Assembly (NCBI GenBank): GCA_033296885.1
Contig: MU864044.1
Span: 1-56,879 of the forward strand
Direction: 5' to 3'
From: Triangularia verruculosa
Taxonomy: Eukaryota; Ascomycota; Sordariomycetes; Sordariales; Podosporaceae
DNA: 56,879 nt
Shown piece after piece: positions 11,450-22,099 of this stretch. The position numbers and the translations under genes are program-made. The stretch's first letter is position 1, and each line of letters begins with the position of its first letter. The notes beneath the pieces were generated by a model. It worked only from the letters and a program-made list of their open reading frames with translations. It had not been told where the DNA came from and did no database searches.

Positions 11450-13070
11450 AGGCTTACTATATGCATTCAGATGTCTCTACGGCCATATATAAGCCCTAGG
11501 AGGATAGTAATTCCGGGTATACGTAAAGCTATACAGTCCCGAATAACTCTTATCTAGTCCCGTCGCTGGGACACCCGCCGGATGTATAACGGGAGGTAGC
11601 GGAATCTACGTGTTGTATGCGAGGTAGGTATAAGGCCTAGGAGGATAATAACCAAAGCCGTATATATATAAATATAAACTTTCGTAATTACCGGTACCGG
11701 TCCCCTCGACGTAAATAGTAACAGGGGGGACGGTGGTGTACGGCGGACCGGGGCAATAGTTCCCGACCCGGGAGTAGGTAAAGTTATAAAGGGGACTAAA
11801 ATCTACTGCTTCACCGGGTGCGGCGTAACCACGTTAATCCGATATTAAGAGGGCTAGAGACGGAGCGGGTCTTTATGTAAGTGTATAGTGATGGACACTA
11901 ACCAAAGTGACAGCTGAAATCACAAAGACCCTGGTAGCTACCTGGGCCAATACCGAGGACGCAGTTACTATTAAATATAGGAATAGGCGCAAGGCTTATC
12001 GACGACGATGAAATACCGGAAGAGGGCACCGCTAATGACGAACTCGGTGGCGACGTTATACTTAATCCTAAGGGGATCTTGCCGCCGCCGACGTCAACGT
12101 AGCACTAAAACCCTTCCTCGAGTATGTAGGAATCGAGTATAGTTTTATTTATTATTTTAGGAAGCGATAGGTTTTAAAGGAGGAGTTGCTTTAGCTCGAT
12201 ATCCTAGAGAGCGGCTCTTATTAAATAGTAATTTAGGTTGGTAAGTTCGAGGTACGAAGCGTCGGCTAGTACATCTATATATCTAACATAGTAAGTGTAG
12301 TTGGTCTATATATCCGCTACCAGAGGTAGTATCGGTATAGCGCTTAGCGAGGAGGGCACGGTTATACTGGCGCCGGTTTCGTTAGAGATACCGTTCTATA
12401 TTACCGTTAACTAGACGAAAGCCGACTTAGATGGAAGAGTTAGGACGTAATAGCTAGCTATCGTTTTAGCTTCCAGGTTTAAACACGGATCCGTAAATCT
12501 ATCGCGGGTAGCTATAAATTAGTACGTTAGATATAAGTTAAAGTTATTCGGGGAAAAAGGCCCTATATTTTTGTCGGTATAGGTGTAAATGTTGTTAACG
12601 CTGTGGTAGTCGTAATAGTACTAAGCGGGCCGATATAAATTATATAACCGACTATATTATATAGGTTTAAGTACCCTAGGTTAATATTAGGGTTCTACGA
12701 GATAAGCTGCTATATAGTAATGCCCTTTACCTTAATAATCTTCTTGCAAGTATCTAAAGGGGAAACGGTATATACTAGGTAGGTTTCTAGAATATAAATA
12801 TTTATTTTAGGCCCGGAGAACGAACCGCAGTAGGTAGGTAGGTTATTAACGCGTATAAGGTTATAGATTAATACTTACTTAATACGGCTAATAGATTAGC
12901 ACTAGTTGGAAGCTTAGATAATATAATTGCTTTAGCAGGATACCGTGGCCCTCGGTGTCGACGATATAGTTTCCGAAGGCACTGTCGGCGTAGCGCCTAC
13001 CGGTATATACCCAAATATATACTAGTTAGTAGGCGGTATAATAGCCTATAAAGGGGTTACGTTAAATTTA
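11450..13070 (-). pseudogene. Multi-LysM, cysteine-rich chitin-binding protein, destroyed by RIP
   Basis: Minus-strand translation shows LysM-type segments in order: GYIPVGATPTVP near 13000; then a module whose stops fall where Gln fits, ending PTYCGSFSG (about 12830-12960); then YTVSPLDTCKK...GITI-stop-QLISWNPNIN with NIVGYIIYIGP (about 12620-12790); then a third LysM-like stretch with ELKQLLL near 12190. After a Ser/Pro linker come repeated small modules of the form G-x-Y-x-G-L-C-x-F-x-C-x-x-x-x-x-C-P: GPGSYQGLCDFSCHFG near 11900-11950, then two copies in which every Cys is Tyr (GTGTGNYESLYLYIYGFGYY near 11680; SYSGLYSFTYTRNYYPPRAY near 11490). TGC/TGT changed to TAC/TAT means C-to-T on the plus strand. 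LysM proteins bind chitin and are common secreted proteins of fungi. No signal peptide or true start remains visible. Confidence 0.7.
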
Positions 13071-13309
13071 TTTAGCGGGATTCAGTATTTTTAATATGCA
13101 ACGAAAAGTAGGTATATATCTATAAGGGCCGGAATATTTACGATACTATTAGTAATATATATTAATCAAAAGGCCCGTCTATCTAACCTAAAAGTAAATT
13201 AAAAATAGTTTTCTAAACGCTAAGATTACACTCGTTATAGTATTCTCCCTCTTCTTTATTTCAATTCTATTTAATAAACCGGGGAAAGTAATACTTAATT
13301 TTAATGCTA
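13071..13309. other. AT-rich spacer before the first DNA transposon
   Basis: TpA-rich, no coding trace. It probably holds the former promoter and 5' end of the LysM gene and ends with the TA target duplication at 13308-13309. Confidence 0.4.
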
Positions 13310-15171
13310 ACGTACATTATCAGTGAGTGAGGCATATCAGTGAGTGGGGCACTTTCGACGCGACGCGACATCTTTGTACTCAACAACCACTTTTCTCTAC
13401 CATCAAAGATGCCCTCTACTTCAAAAGAAAGCCAAATAATCTTGGCTCTCCAGGCTCTTCAAAATGACGAAAAGCTAAGCATACGGGCTGCGGCTAAGGC
13501 CTATAGAGTCTCCCAGGCAACGCTAGGGCGCTGACGCGCTGGCAAGCCTACACGATACAACACTACACCCAAGTCGAAAAAGCTCACTCAATTAGAAGAG
13601 GAGGCTATTGTTTACTATATTATTAAGCTATCTGCGCGAGCCTTTCCACCGAGATTAAGTAGTATAGAAGATATAGCTAACCAACTGCTATGCGCCTGCG
13701 ACGCGCTTCTTATCGGTAAGCTTTGGGTATACCGATTCGTTAAACGCTAGCTAGAGCTCCGGATACGTTTTATACGTAGATACGACTATTAGAGGGCTAA
13801 GTGCGAGGATCTAAAGGTTATTGCCGAGTAGTTTATACTCGTACAGAATACCAAGGCTAAGTACAGTATTGTAGATAACGATATCTATAACTTCGACGAA
13901 ACTAGGTTTATAATGGGCATTATCTTCGCGGGTATAGTAGTTACGACCTCGGACGGCCTTAGTAAAGCAAAACTAGCTTAGCCTAATAACTGCGAATAGA
14001 CAACGGTGATCTAGGGAGTTAATACCCTCGGCTGGGCTATCTCTCCCTTTATTATCTTAGTTATACAATACCACCTTACCAACTGGTATACCGAGTGCAA
14101 TTTACCGTCCACCTAGTACATCGCAACTACTGATAATAGCTGGACTACCAATCCGGTAGGCCTAAATTGGATTAAGCACTTCGACTATTATATAACGTTC
14201 CGTACAAAGGGCAAATACCAGTTATTAATCCTCGATAGCTACGAAAGCTACTACTCGACCGAATTCGAGCGTTACTACCAGCAGAACAATATTATTACGC
14301 TCTATATACCTCCACACTCCTCCCACCTCCTCCAGCCACTCGATGTTAGCTACTTTGGACCGCTAAAATAAGCGTACGGCCGCTAGATCGAGGATTTGAT
14401 ACGTATATATATTAACCACGTAAGCAAGCTCGAGTTCCTCTATACCTTCCGCGAGGCCTTCTTCGCCTCTATAACGGAGAAGAATATACAGGGTAGCTTT
14501 ACAGGGGCTAGCCTTGTACTGTATAATCCAGAGAGGGTACTTTCTAAGCTAGATATCAAGCTTCGTACGCCAATACCCCCGACCTTACGCGCCGGTACCC
14601 CATAACCTTAGGTTACTTAAATACTATACAACCCTCGAGAAACTAATTCGCAGTTAACGCTTATTAAGACTCGTATTACTAACCATTAAAATAACTCCCC
14701 GACTTCGATATTGGCTACTATAGACCAGCTTACTAAGGGTACGATGGCTATAATATACTAGGTGGCCCTCCTTCAGTTAGAGAACGCTTCGCTCCGCAAG
14801 GCTAATGAGGCACTAAGTAAGTGCCGGAGAGCTAAAAAAATACGTATACGGCTCGGAGGATTACTTACTATACAGGATGCACATAATCTACTGGACCAAA
14901 AGGCTGTGGGTGCGGAGGGAGTGCAAGAAACGCAGCAGGATGGTAGTGGTGTAGGGGGGGTCCGTACGAAGGTTCGGTGCTATAGTATGTGCGGCAAGCC
15001 TGGCTATAATGCGCGCACTTACTAGAAGGCTGAAGAAGCCTTAGATTTAGCTGCTTCTAATATAATTATAGTCGGTTCCTAATATTGTAGTCTAGCAATT
15101 AAGGATAGTTGTAATAGAGTAGTAGAAAGTGCCTCACTCACTGATATACCTCACTCACTGATAATGTACGT
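13310..15171 (+). mobile_element. pogo/Fot1-like DNA transposon, copy 1, complete with TIRs
   Basis: The element is bounded by inverted repeats of about 47 bp that start ACGTACATTATCAGTGAGTG at 13310 and end with the reverse complement at 15171. They differ at only two positions over that length. Each TIR contains an internal direct repeat, ATCAGTGAGTG(A/G)GG, twice. TA dinucleotides at 13308-13309 and 15172-15173 form the target duplication expected for Tc1/mariner-pogo elements. It encodes one transposase, now full of stops, on the plus strand. Length 1862 bp fits full-length fungal Fot1-type elements. It is a non-autonomous relic. Confidence 0.9.
13409..15026 (+). pseudogene. pogo/Fot1-type transposase with C-terminal CCHC knuckle, inactivated
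   Basis: Starts at ATG 13409. An N-terminal psq-type helix-turn-helix (IRAAAKAYRVSQATLGR) is followed by a CENP-B-like stretch, then a DDE_1 catalytic region: NFDETRFIMGI, then LLILDSYESYYSTEF and LYIPPHSSHLLQPLDVSYFG. The LDGHESH motif expected in the family reads LDSYESYYS here, consistent with His-to-Tyr C-to-T changes. The C-terminus has a basic helix and a zinc knuckle, CYSMCGKPGYNARTY, with its last His and Cys replaced by Tyr. At least ten in-frame stops (mostly TAG) interrupt it, for example right after ATLGR at 13532. It would have acted in the nucleus on its own TIRs. Confidence 0.85.
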
Positions 15172-15239
15172 TAAGTAATTATACGTTAAAATATTTAACA
15201 TATAATATAAGGAGAAAGTATATACTCGTTTAATAGATA

Positions 15240-17101
15240 ACGTACTTTATAAGTGAGTCGGTCATATAAGTGGGCCGGTCACTTTTGACCACTCTTCGAA
15301 TACCATCCTCCATTACAATACAACGAAACTATCAACCAACTATAATTACATCAGAAACAGCTGAATCAGACCCTTCTACAGCCTCCTAGCAAGTGCGGGC
15401 ATTATGGCCAGGCTTACCGCACACACCACAGCACCGAACCTTTGTACAAGCCCCCCCTACATTACTACTATCCGGCTGCGTTTCTTACACTACCTCCCCA
15501 CCCACGGCCTTCTGGTCCAGTAGATCCTATGCATCTTGCACAGTAAATGATCCTCCAAGCTACACACGTATTCTTTTGGCTCTCCGGCGCTTACTTAAGG
15601 CCTCGTTAACCTTACAGAGTAAAGCGTTCTCTGCACGAAGGAGAGCTACCTAGTGCATTATAGCTATTATACCTTTAGTAAGCTAGTCTACTACAGCTAA
15701 CATTAAAGTCGGGGAGCTATTTTAATAGTTAATAATGCAAGTCTTAATAAGCGTTAACTATAAGTTAACTTCTCAGAGGTTTTATAGTATCTGGAATACC
15801 CAAGGTTATAGAGTGCCGGGCCGTAAGGTCGGGGGTATTAACGTACAAAGCTTTATATCTAGCTTAGAAAGTACCCTTTCTAGATCGTACGGTATAAGGC
15901 CAGCACCTATAAAGCTACCTTATATATTCTTCTCCGTTATAGAGGCGAAGAAGGCCTCGCGGAAGGTATAGAGGAACTCGAGCTTACTTATGTAGTTAAT
16001 ATACATGCGCATTAAGTCTTCGATCTAGCGGCCGTACGCTTACTTTAATAGTCCAAAGCAGCTGATATTGAGTAGTTAAAGGAGGTAAGAGGAATACGGA
16101 GGTATGTAGAGCGTGATAATATTATTCTGCTGGTAATAGCGCTCGAATTTAGTCGAGTAGTAGCTTTCGTGGCCGTCGAAGATTAATAACTGGTATTTGC
16201 CCTTTATACAGAGTACTGTATAATAATCGAAGTATTTAATCTAATCTAGGCCTACTATATTAGTAGTCCAGCTATTATCGGTAATTACGATACGCTAGGT
16301 AGACGGTAGGTTGCACTCGGTATATTAATTAGTAAAGTAATATTACGCAGCTAAGATAATAAAGGGAGGGATAGCCCAGCCGAGGGCATTAACTCCCTGG
16401 ATTACCGTTGCCTATTCGCAGTTGCTAGGCTAGGCTAATTTTGCTTTACTAAAGCCGTCCGAGGTTATAACCACCATACCCGCAAAGATAATACCTATTA
16501 TAAACCCAGTCTTATCGAAGTTATAGATATCGTCATCTACAATACCGTACTTAGCCTTAGTATTCCGTATAAGCGTAAACTACTCGCTAATAACCTTTAG
16601 ATCCTTGTACTTGGCCCTTTAGTAGTTGTATCTACGCGTAAAATGTATATAGAACTGTAGCTAACGTTTAACAAAGTTATATACCTAGAGCTTGCTAATA
16701 GGGGGCGCGTCGCGTACGCGTAGCAGTTGGTTAGCCATATCTTCCACACCACGCAATCTTAGTAGAAAAGCTCGCGCATATAGCTTAATAACGTATTAAA
16801 CAATAATATCCTCTTCGGGTTAAGTAAACTTCTTCGATTTAGGCGTAGTATTGCATCGTATAAGCCAGCCGGCGCGTCGGTTACAGAGGGTTGAGAATGG
16901 TATATTATATAGCTTTGCTACGGCTCGGAGGCTTAATTTCGGAGTATTTTAAATAGCCTTAAGGGCTAAGGCTATCCTAGCTTCATTTAAAGTAGGAGGC
17001 ATATTGGGTTATAGAGAAAGTTGATGTTGAGTGTAGGAGGACGCGTCGCGGTCGAAAAGTGACCGACCCACTTATATAACCGACTCGCTTATAAAATACG
17101 T
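15240..17101 (-). mobile_element. pogo/Fot1-like DNA transposon, copy 2, complete with TIRs, inverted
   Basis: TIRs of about 50 bp start ACGTACTTTATAAGTGAGTC at 15240 and end as the inverted copy at 17101, with TA at 15238-15239 and 17102-17103. The TIR is related to but clearly distinct from that of the neighbouring element: AAGTGAGTCGGTC against CAGTGAGTGAGGC, with the same internal duplication architecture. Length, 1862 bp, is identical to that of copy 1. The coding strand is minus, so the two transposase genes converge with only 68 bp between the elements. The two are different subfamilies that landed next to each other. Confidence 0.9.
15390..17002 (-). pseudogene. pogo/Fot1-type transposase, second subfamily, inactivated
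   Basis: ATG at 17002 gives MPPTLNEARIALALKAIQNT, then an HTH (LSLRAVAKLYNIPFSTLCNR), the catalytic NFDKTGFIIGIIFAGMVV, then LLIFDGHESYYSTKFERYY and LYIPPYSSYLL. The basic C-terminal helix is followed by an intact CCHC knuckle, CGVCGKPGHNARTC, near 15390-15430. Numerous TAG and TAA codons replace Gln and Trp codons. Relative to copy 1 it keeps GHES and the zinc knuckle but has lost more Gln and Trp codons, so the two copies were mutated independently. Confidence 0.85.
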
Positions 17102-17341
17102 TAAATATAATTAAAAGTATAAAAAAGTAGATTAATATAATAAATAGGGAGGTAAATAGTCCCCGATTCTATAATCGTGTTATTAAACAAGTAGGCTGCT
17201 TATTAAATAGCCTAGATAATAAGAAGAGATTATTTATATTCCGGGTTATAGGAGATCTCAATGTCGGTCTCGTTAAGTAGTAAGGCCCTATAAGTAATAG
17301 TAAGTAAGGTAGGTATATAGGTAATGTTATAGTAAAAGGTA

Positions 17342-17826
17342 TGTTAACGTGTGGCACATAATAGGTGCCGGGTAAGACCCAGGTGTTGAGGTGCCGGCTA
17401 GGTCTTCCAACTTCTTCTCACATAAGCCTAACTCGGCAGACGAGCTCCTTAGCCAAGCCTAACCTTGGCACTATACTATTATAGGTCTAGCGTAACCTAA
17501 GACCTACCAAAGGGCTCAGCTCCCAAGGATTTGTCAGCTATCGAAGGGAATCGAAGCCCGTAGAACTAAGCTATACCCTCTATAGCTTAGTAGTCCCACA
17601 GGGCACCCTGCTATCCTATAGGGGCCCAGTGCCCTGTAGAACTTGCTGGAAGACCAGCACACTTGTATAAGTAGACCTCTCCTCTCCTCTCAATCCTGTA
17701 TGTAGTAAGTAAGCACAAGCAAGAGAATACAAGTCAACAATATACATGCACTCAAAGCCTCTGTATTAGACTAAGTACAAGCACTCAAAGCCTCTGTACT
17801 GTGACGTCTTGCCCACTGTAATAACA
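17342..17826 (+). repeat. LTR-like sequence (possible solo LTR)
   Basis: A GC-normal 485-bp block in AT-rich surroundings that begins TGTTAACGTG and ends GTAATAACA, giving a TGTTA/TAACA terminal inverted repeat. A TATA-like gtataagtagacc followed by a CT-rich tract near 17670-17690 looks like an LTR promoter. Near the end there is a short tandem repeat (cactcaaagcctctgta twice, about 37 bp apart). Flanking 5-mers (aggta and gtggt) do not match, so it is either one LTR of a decayed element continuing to the right or a rearranged solo LTR. No second copy is seen in the window. Copia or Gypsy origin is not decidable. Confidence 0.5.
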
Positions 17827-20800
17827 GTGGTCTTGCTTCCTTCAGCACTGCTGTCGTACCCCTCCTTTCTTCTGCTTCCACTACGCACTGCTACAAACGC
17901 ATAGTTCGCTGTAGCTCCCCTGTAGGCTCTGTATTACAGACCTATAGGGCAATGCAGCAAACAAAAAAAAACCTATTTAATAAAGAGAAAGAGTTAATAA
18001 TAATATTAAATAAATAATTACGAAATTTAAAAAATTATTTAGCAGCGGAAAAAAAGTATTTAACTGGAAAACCTCTTTTCTATAACTCTATATATAAAGT
18101 AAATATTTTTTAGATAACTAATTCTAGTTCTTAAAGTAGGTAGATATTAAGAAATATCGAAGTACTATAAGAGTTAGATCCTAATAATGTAACTTTTTAA
18201 ACTACTTTTGTCCCCCTATTTTATTAATGCGGTTAAATTCCTTTAATATTTTTCTATTTAAACTCCGAGCGAAAAAAAGGTTCGCTACTATTTAAGTAGA
18301 GCGACTACTTCTAATCGATATACCTAAGTTCTAGGATACCTAATATATAGAAGACTATGATATTAATAATCTACGACGAGTATAAATTGCTTAGGAAAAT
18401 TGCAGTAATTAATACAAGGTACCTTCTTAATAAATTATTAATAAATATTAAAGGCTATAGGATGCGGGAATAAATCATTTTTTAAGAGCTACGTAAAGCT
18501 ATCTTCGAAGATATACTAAGAGTAATTCCTTTCATTATATTAGATTTCGTAATTAATTATAAGGTAAAAAATACTGAAAAGGTTAAATTACTGTTATTTC
18601 CTATATCTTCGTTTAATAAAACTATAGATAATTTAAAAATATTAATATAGGGAGATTTTAAAGGTTTTTACTTTTAAGTTGAGTTAAAGTGTAAATTTAA
18701 AGTTAAATATTTATTAATAATACTTTCTTTTTTTATTAATAACTCTCGTTTTTTAAAAATAAATCTATTCCTTTTTATTAAGCGATAGTTCTTTATTACT
18801 CATTTAAGATAATAATAAATTCTTATAAATATATCCCCTTAAGATATTGCCTTTTTAAGAATTGTCGATATATAGTTCTTATATACTATATACTTTTCTT
18901 ATTAAATTTCTTAAGAATAGTCTATATTACATTTATAGTTCTTATATACTATATACCTTTTTTATTAAATTTCTTTAATAAGGTCTATATTTACGTTTAT
19001 AGTTTCTATATACTATATACCTATTTTATTTATATTTGTACTACCATTTTTCTCTCTTAAGTATTACCTTACATTTTTATTTACTTTCCTAAGAACCTCG
19101 CTTTAATTATATACTAGTTCCCTCTCGAAATTCTATTAGTTATTACCTGACACCTATCTGTATAGGACCTCTCTACTTTTAAATTAGTCTACCGTCGTTA
19201 CGTTAGTTTTAGCTTTATCGCCTTTATACAATATCTTTTAATATTTAATATATCGTTTTACTTTAGCAAATTCTATTAGTTTCTAATATAAGATTTATCG
19301 TCTATTATTTATACTAAAAAGTTTATTATTTACTATAGGTCTTAGAAACCGTCTTCGAGGATAAACTGAGAATTTTACCCTTTGAATAGGAGAGATAGAT
19401 TCGCGGTTTATAACTGGTTCGGGCTAAGGGTAGATATAGTATTTTACTACTTTAAATAGTTTCTAGAATTAGAGTATAGGGATATTATCTATAGCCGTTA
19501 GACCAAGTTGGCTAGGTTAGTTTAGTCGTTTCCTATACTTCGAAAATTAACGGTGGGAAATTTAAGGAAATACGGTTAGGGTAAGCTTAAAAATCTATAA
19601 TACGCTAAATTAATAGAGAAAATTTAGATATTTCCTAAGTCTGATAATAATATCGAAGATATCCTTTAGCCTTTATTATTATATTTATACCTTTTCTTTA
19701 GTTTTTAATAATTTAATTTTTAAGGTATATTTAGGTATAATGCTTAGTATAATACTTTCCTATAGTATATTATAGATTTACGAATTAATTTATTTTTTAT
19801 CGAAGATGCTTATAGTATAAGTACGATCGGTCTTCTTTCTTTATTTCCGAAGGTTAAAAAACTTTCGTTATTATTAAGTCCGGTACAGTTTAGGTGCTTT
19901 CTTTTAGGAAAATTGTATTTTCCCTATTTATAAGACTTAGAGATCGAAAATACTGTAATTAAGTACAACGTTATAATTAGTTTTATAATTCGATATACTT
20001 TACTGTTAACTTTCATACTATACTAAGTACATTTAACTATTAGATTATAGATTTAAATATATAGTTATATTAAATTATATCATCCGAGTTTAAATGTAAA
20101 AGCTTATATATTAGACTTGTACCGGTTTTAATAGAATACTTCTTTATTTACCGGGGTAAAGTACGGGAATCTTATAGTTTAAAAATAAAGGTTTATATAG
20201 TACGTAATTAATTATTTATATATATATATTTAATTAATAATACCGGTTTTTAATATTATTATATTTATAATTCAATATCCTTCTTATTCTACCGCTATTT
20301 ACTATTATTATTTAAGCCTTTAAAACTTTTAAATATCTAGTTTTTAAAAACTTTAAACAGTTTTTATATAATAAGATTATCTATAATAAAATATTATTCA
20401 GAGTTATTTTATAATATAATAAAACTTATACTATAGCTGACCCGAAGATAAATATTAAATAATATAGGGATAACTATTATTAAATTAAGTATTTTATATA
20501 CTATTATTATCACGGAGGGGCGGACCTTTTAAAGGAGATTCTTAATCCCCGTTTTATCGGTAGTTTAAAGCTTTTACCAACGGTCCTAGCGGTACTAGAG
20601 TATAAAAGAGTCGGTCGGGTTAATGTATATATCTAAGTTATAAATATATAAAGGGAACGAATTCTTAATATACTTATCTAGCCCTATAATATTACGGAGT
20701 ATAACGAATTTCGGCTCTTCGCTATTATATAATATACTACGATATTTACGCTTTTAAGTGCAAAGCTTTTTAATATTAAATATATATACGTTATTATAAG

Positions 20801-21237
20801 CTTCACTACTATCTATATCGATATTTACTTTTCTTTTTACGTTAGATATATTATTAGAAAAAGCTATAGTCTCTGGGCTTACTTTACTATATCGACGTTT
20901 TTCTAAAGGTAAGCGGCTACCGTCGGGATTAAAATTAGCCTTCCTTTTTTTTAATATTTCCCGAGTGGGGGTCGTAACTTTATAGTTATCCGTAGTAAAC
21001 TTTAAAATATATTCCTTAGTATTAAACTTAAATATTAATATACCTAAATTTAAAGAGTCTTAATCTTTTAGTTTCGGCTTTAGTATCAGCGCCAAGGTTT
21101 CATTTATATTATTATCTATAACGCTAGTTCTGCTAAAGGGTATTATTATCGTATTTAATGTACCGGGTATCTATTTACGTTATAAGCTAATATAGAGGGA
21201 TATTTTATTAATTTTATAGACTACGGTATTATATTAG
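17827..21237. repeat. RIP-degraded AT-rich DNA, older transposon remains
   Basis: GC-normal to about 17960, then strongly TpA-rich with stops in all frames. Slightly less decayed patches occur near 19350-19620 and 20900-21150, but I could not assign a protein family. It forms the left flank of the first Gypsy element and ends with the 5-mer attag. A duplicated motif, ttcttatatactatatac, recurs near 18870, 18940 and 19000, so local tandem structure is present. Confidence 0.5.
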
Positions 21238-21684
21238 TGTGACGAACCCCTATCCAGAACCTCTGAAAGGGATACTGGTTAAAGGTACTTCTGAACAATC
21301 TTAGTTCGGTACAGCTAAATAGTGTACAACAATGGCTTATCTCAATCACAATAGCTAAGATACTAACGATTGTGACTTGTATTATATACTACGGAACTGT
21401 CTATCTACACCAGCTAGTTCCTCCGTATATATAGACCTCTTTTTACTATACTTAGTCTACTTAGTAACTGAGTATACTAAGCACTCTGCTTAGTCTCCGA
21501 ACGTACTGAGCATTCTGCTTACTCTGCTTAGTACCTAAATATACTAAGTACTTGTCCTGTCCTCCTGATTGGCTCCGCTGGGTTACCGGTATCTACTAGT
21601 GATCCAACTCCTACTGATTATCGTTCTATGCTAATGATTGGCTGGTAGTGCACCCTGCGCCCTACCTATGTTAGGGCCGTGATA
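21238..21684 (-). repeat. 3' LTR of Gypsy element E1
   Basis: 447 bp, written on the plus strand from TGTGACGAACCC to GGGCCGTGATA (the last CA is now TA). It matches the other three LTRs throughout and is only lightly mutated. It carries the gtatatatagacc TATA-like motif and a cluster of CTNAGTA-type repeats (actgag/tactaagcac) found in all four copies. Confidence 0.9.
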
Positions 21685-22099
21685 TAATGCTCCCCTTCTA
21701 GGCCGAAGCCCCGTCGGCTTAGCTTTTTACTTCTTTTTTATTAATACTACGTAAGTCTTCGTTCTCCCTTTTCTTATTATTTTTTATTATATTTAACCGT
21801 ATTAAGAAAACCTCGCTACGCGACTTTACTAGTACCGAGTGACGCCGGAACTTTACGATTATAGCGTTTATTTTTAGCGAAAAAATATTTCTCTATACCT
21901 TTTATAAGACCCTTAACTTTGTTAATTATTGCGTCTTTAATTGCTCGACTAAATATAGTAATTGTCTTCGCTCTAGTTATACCGATTACGACGTTCTGGG
22001 TTTTACACCTACTATAACTACCTCTTTTCGCCGTTAAAAAGAGAAGTTAAACGCCGAAGAGTAGGAAGCTCGTGTAACCTTACTATAAGTTATTTCGAA

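Noticed and set aside
15393..15971. Plus-strand ORFs of 86 and 78 codons inside the second DNA transposon
   Set aside because: They are antisense shadows of the transposase, which reads on the minus strand with HTH, DDE and zinc-knuckle motifs.
17342..17826. Pairing of this LTR with a decayed internal region to call a complete Copia element
   Set aside because: No second LTR copy, primer-binding site or Copia pol motif could be found in the flanking DNA.
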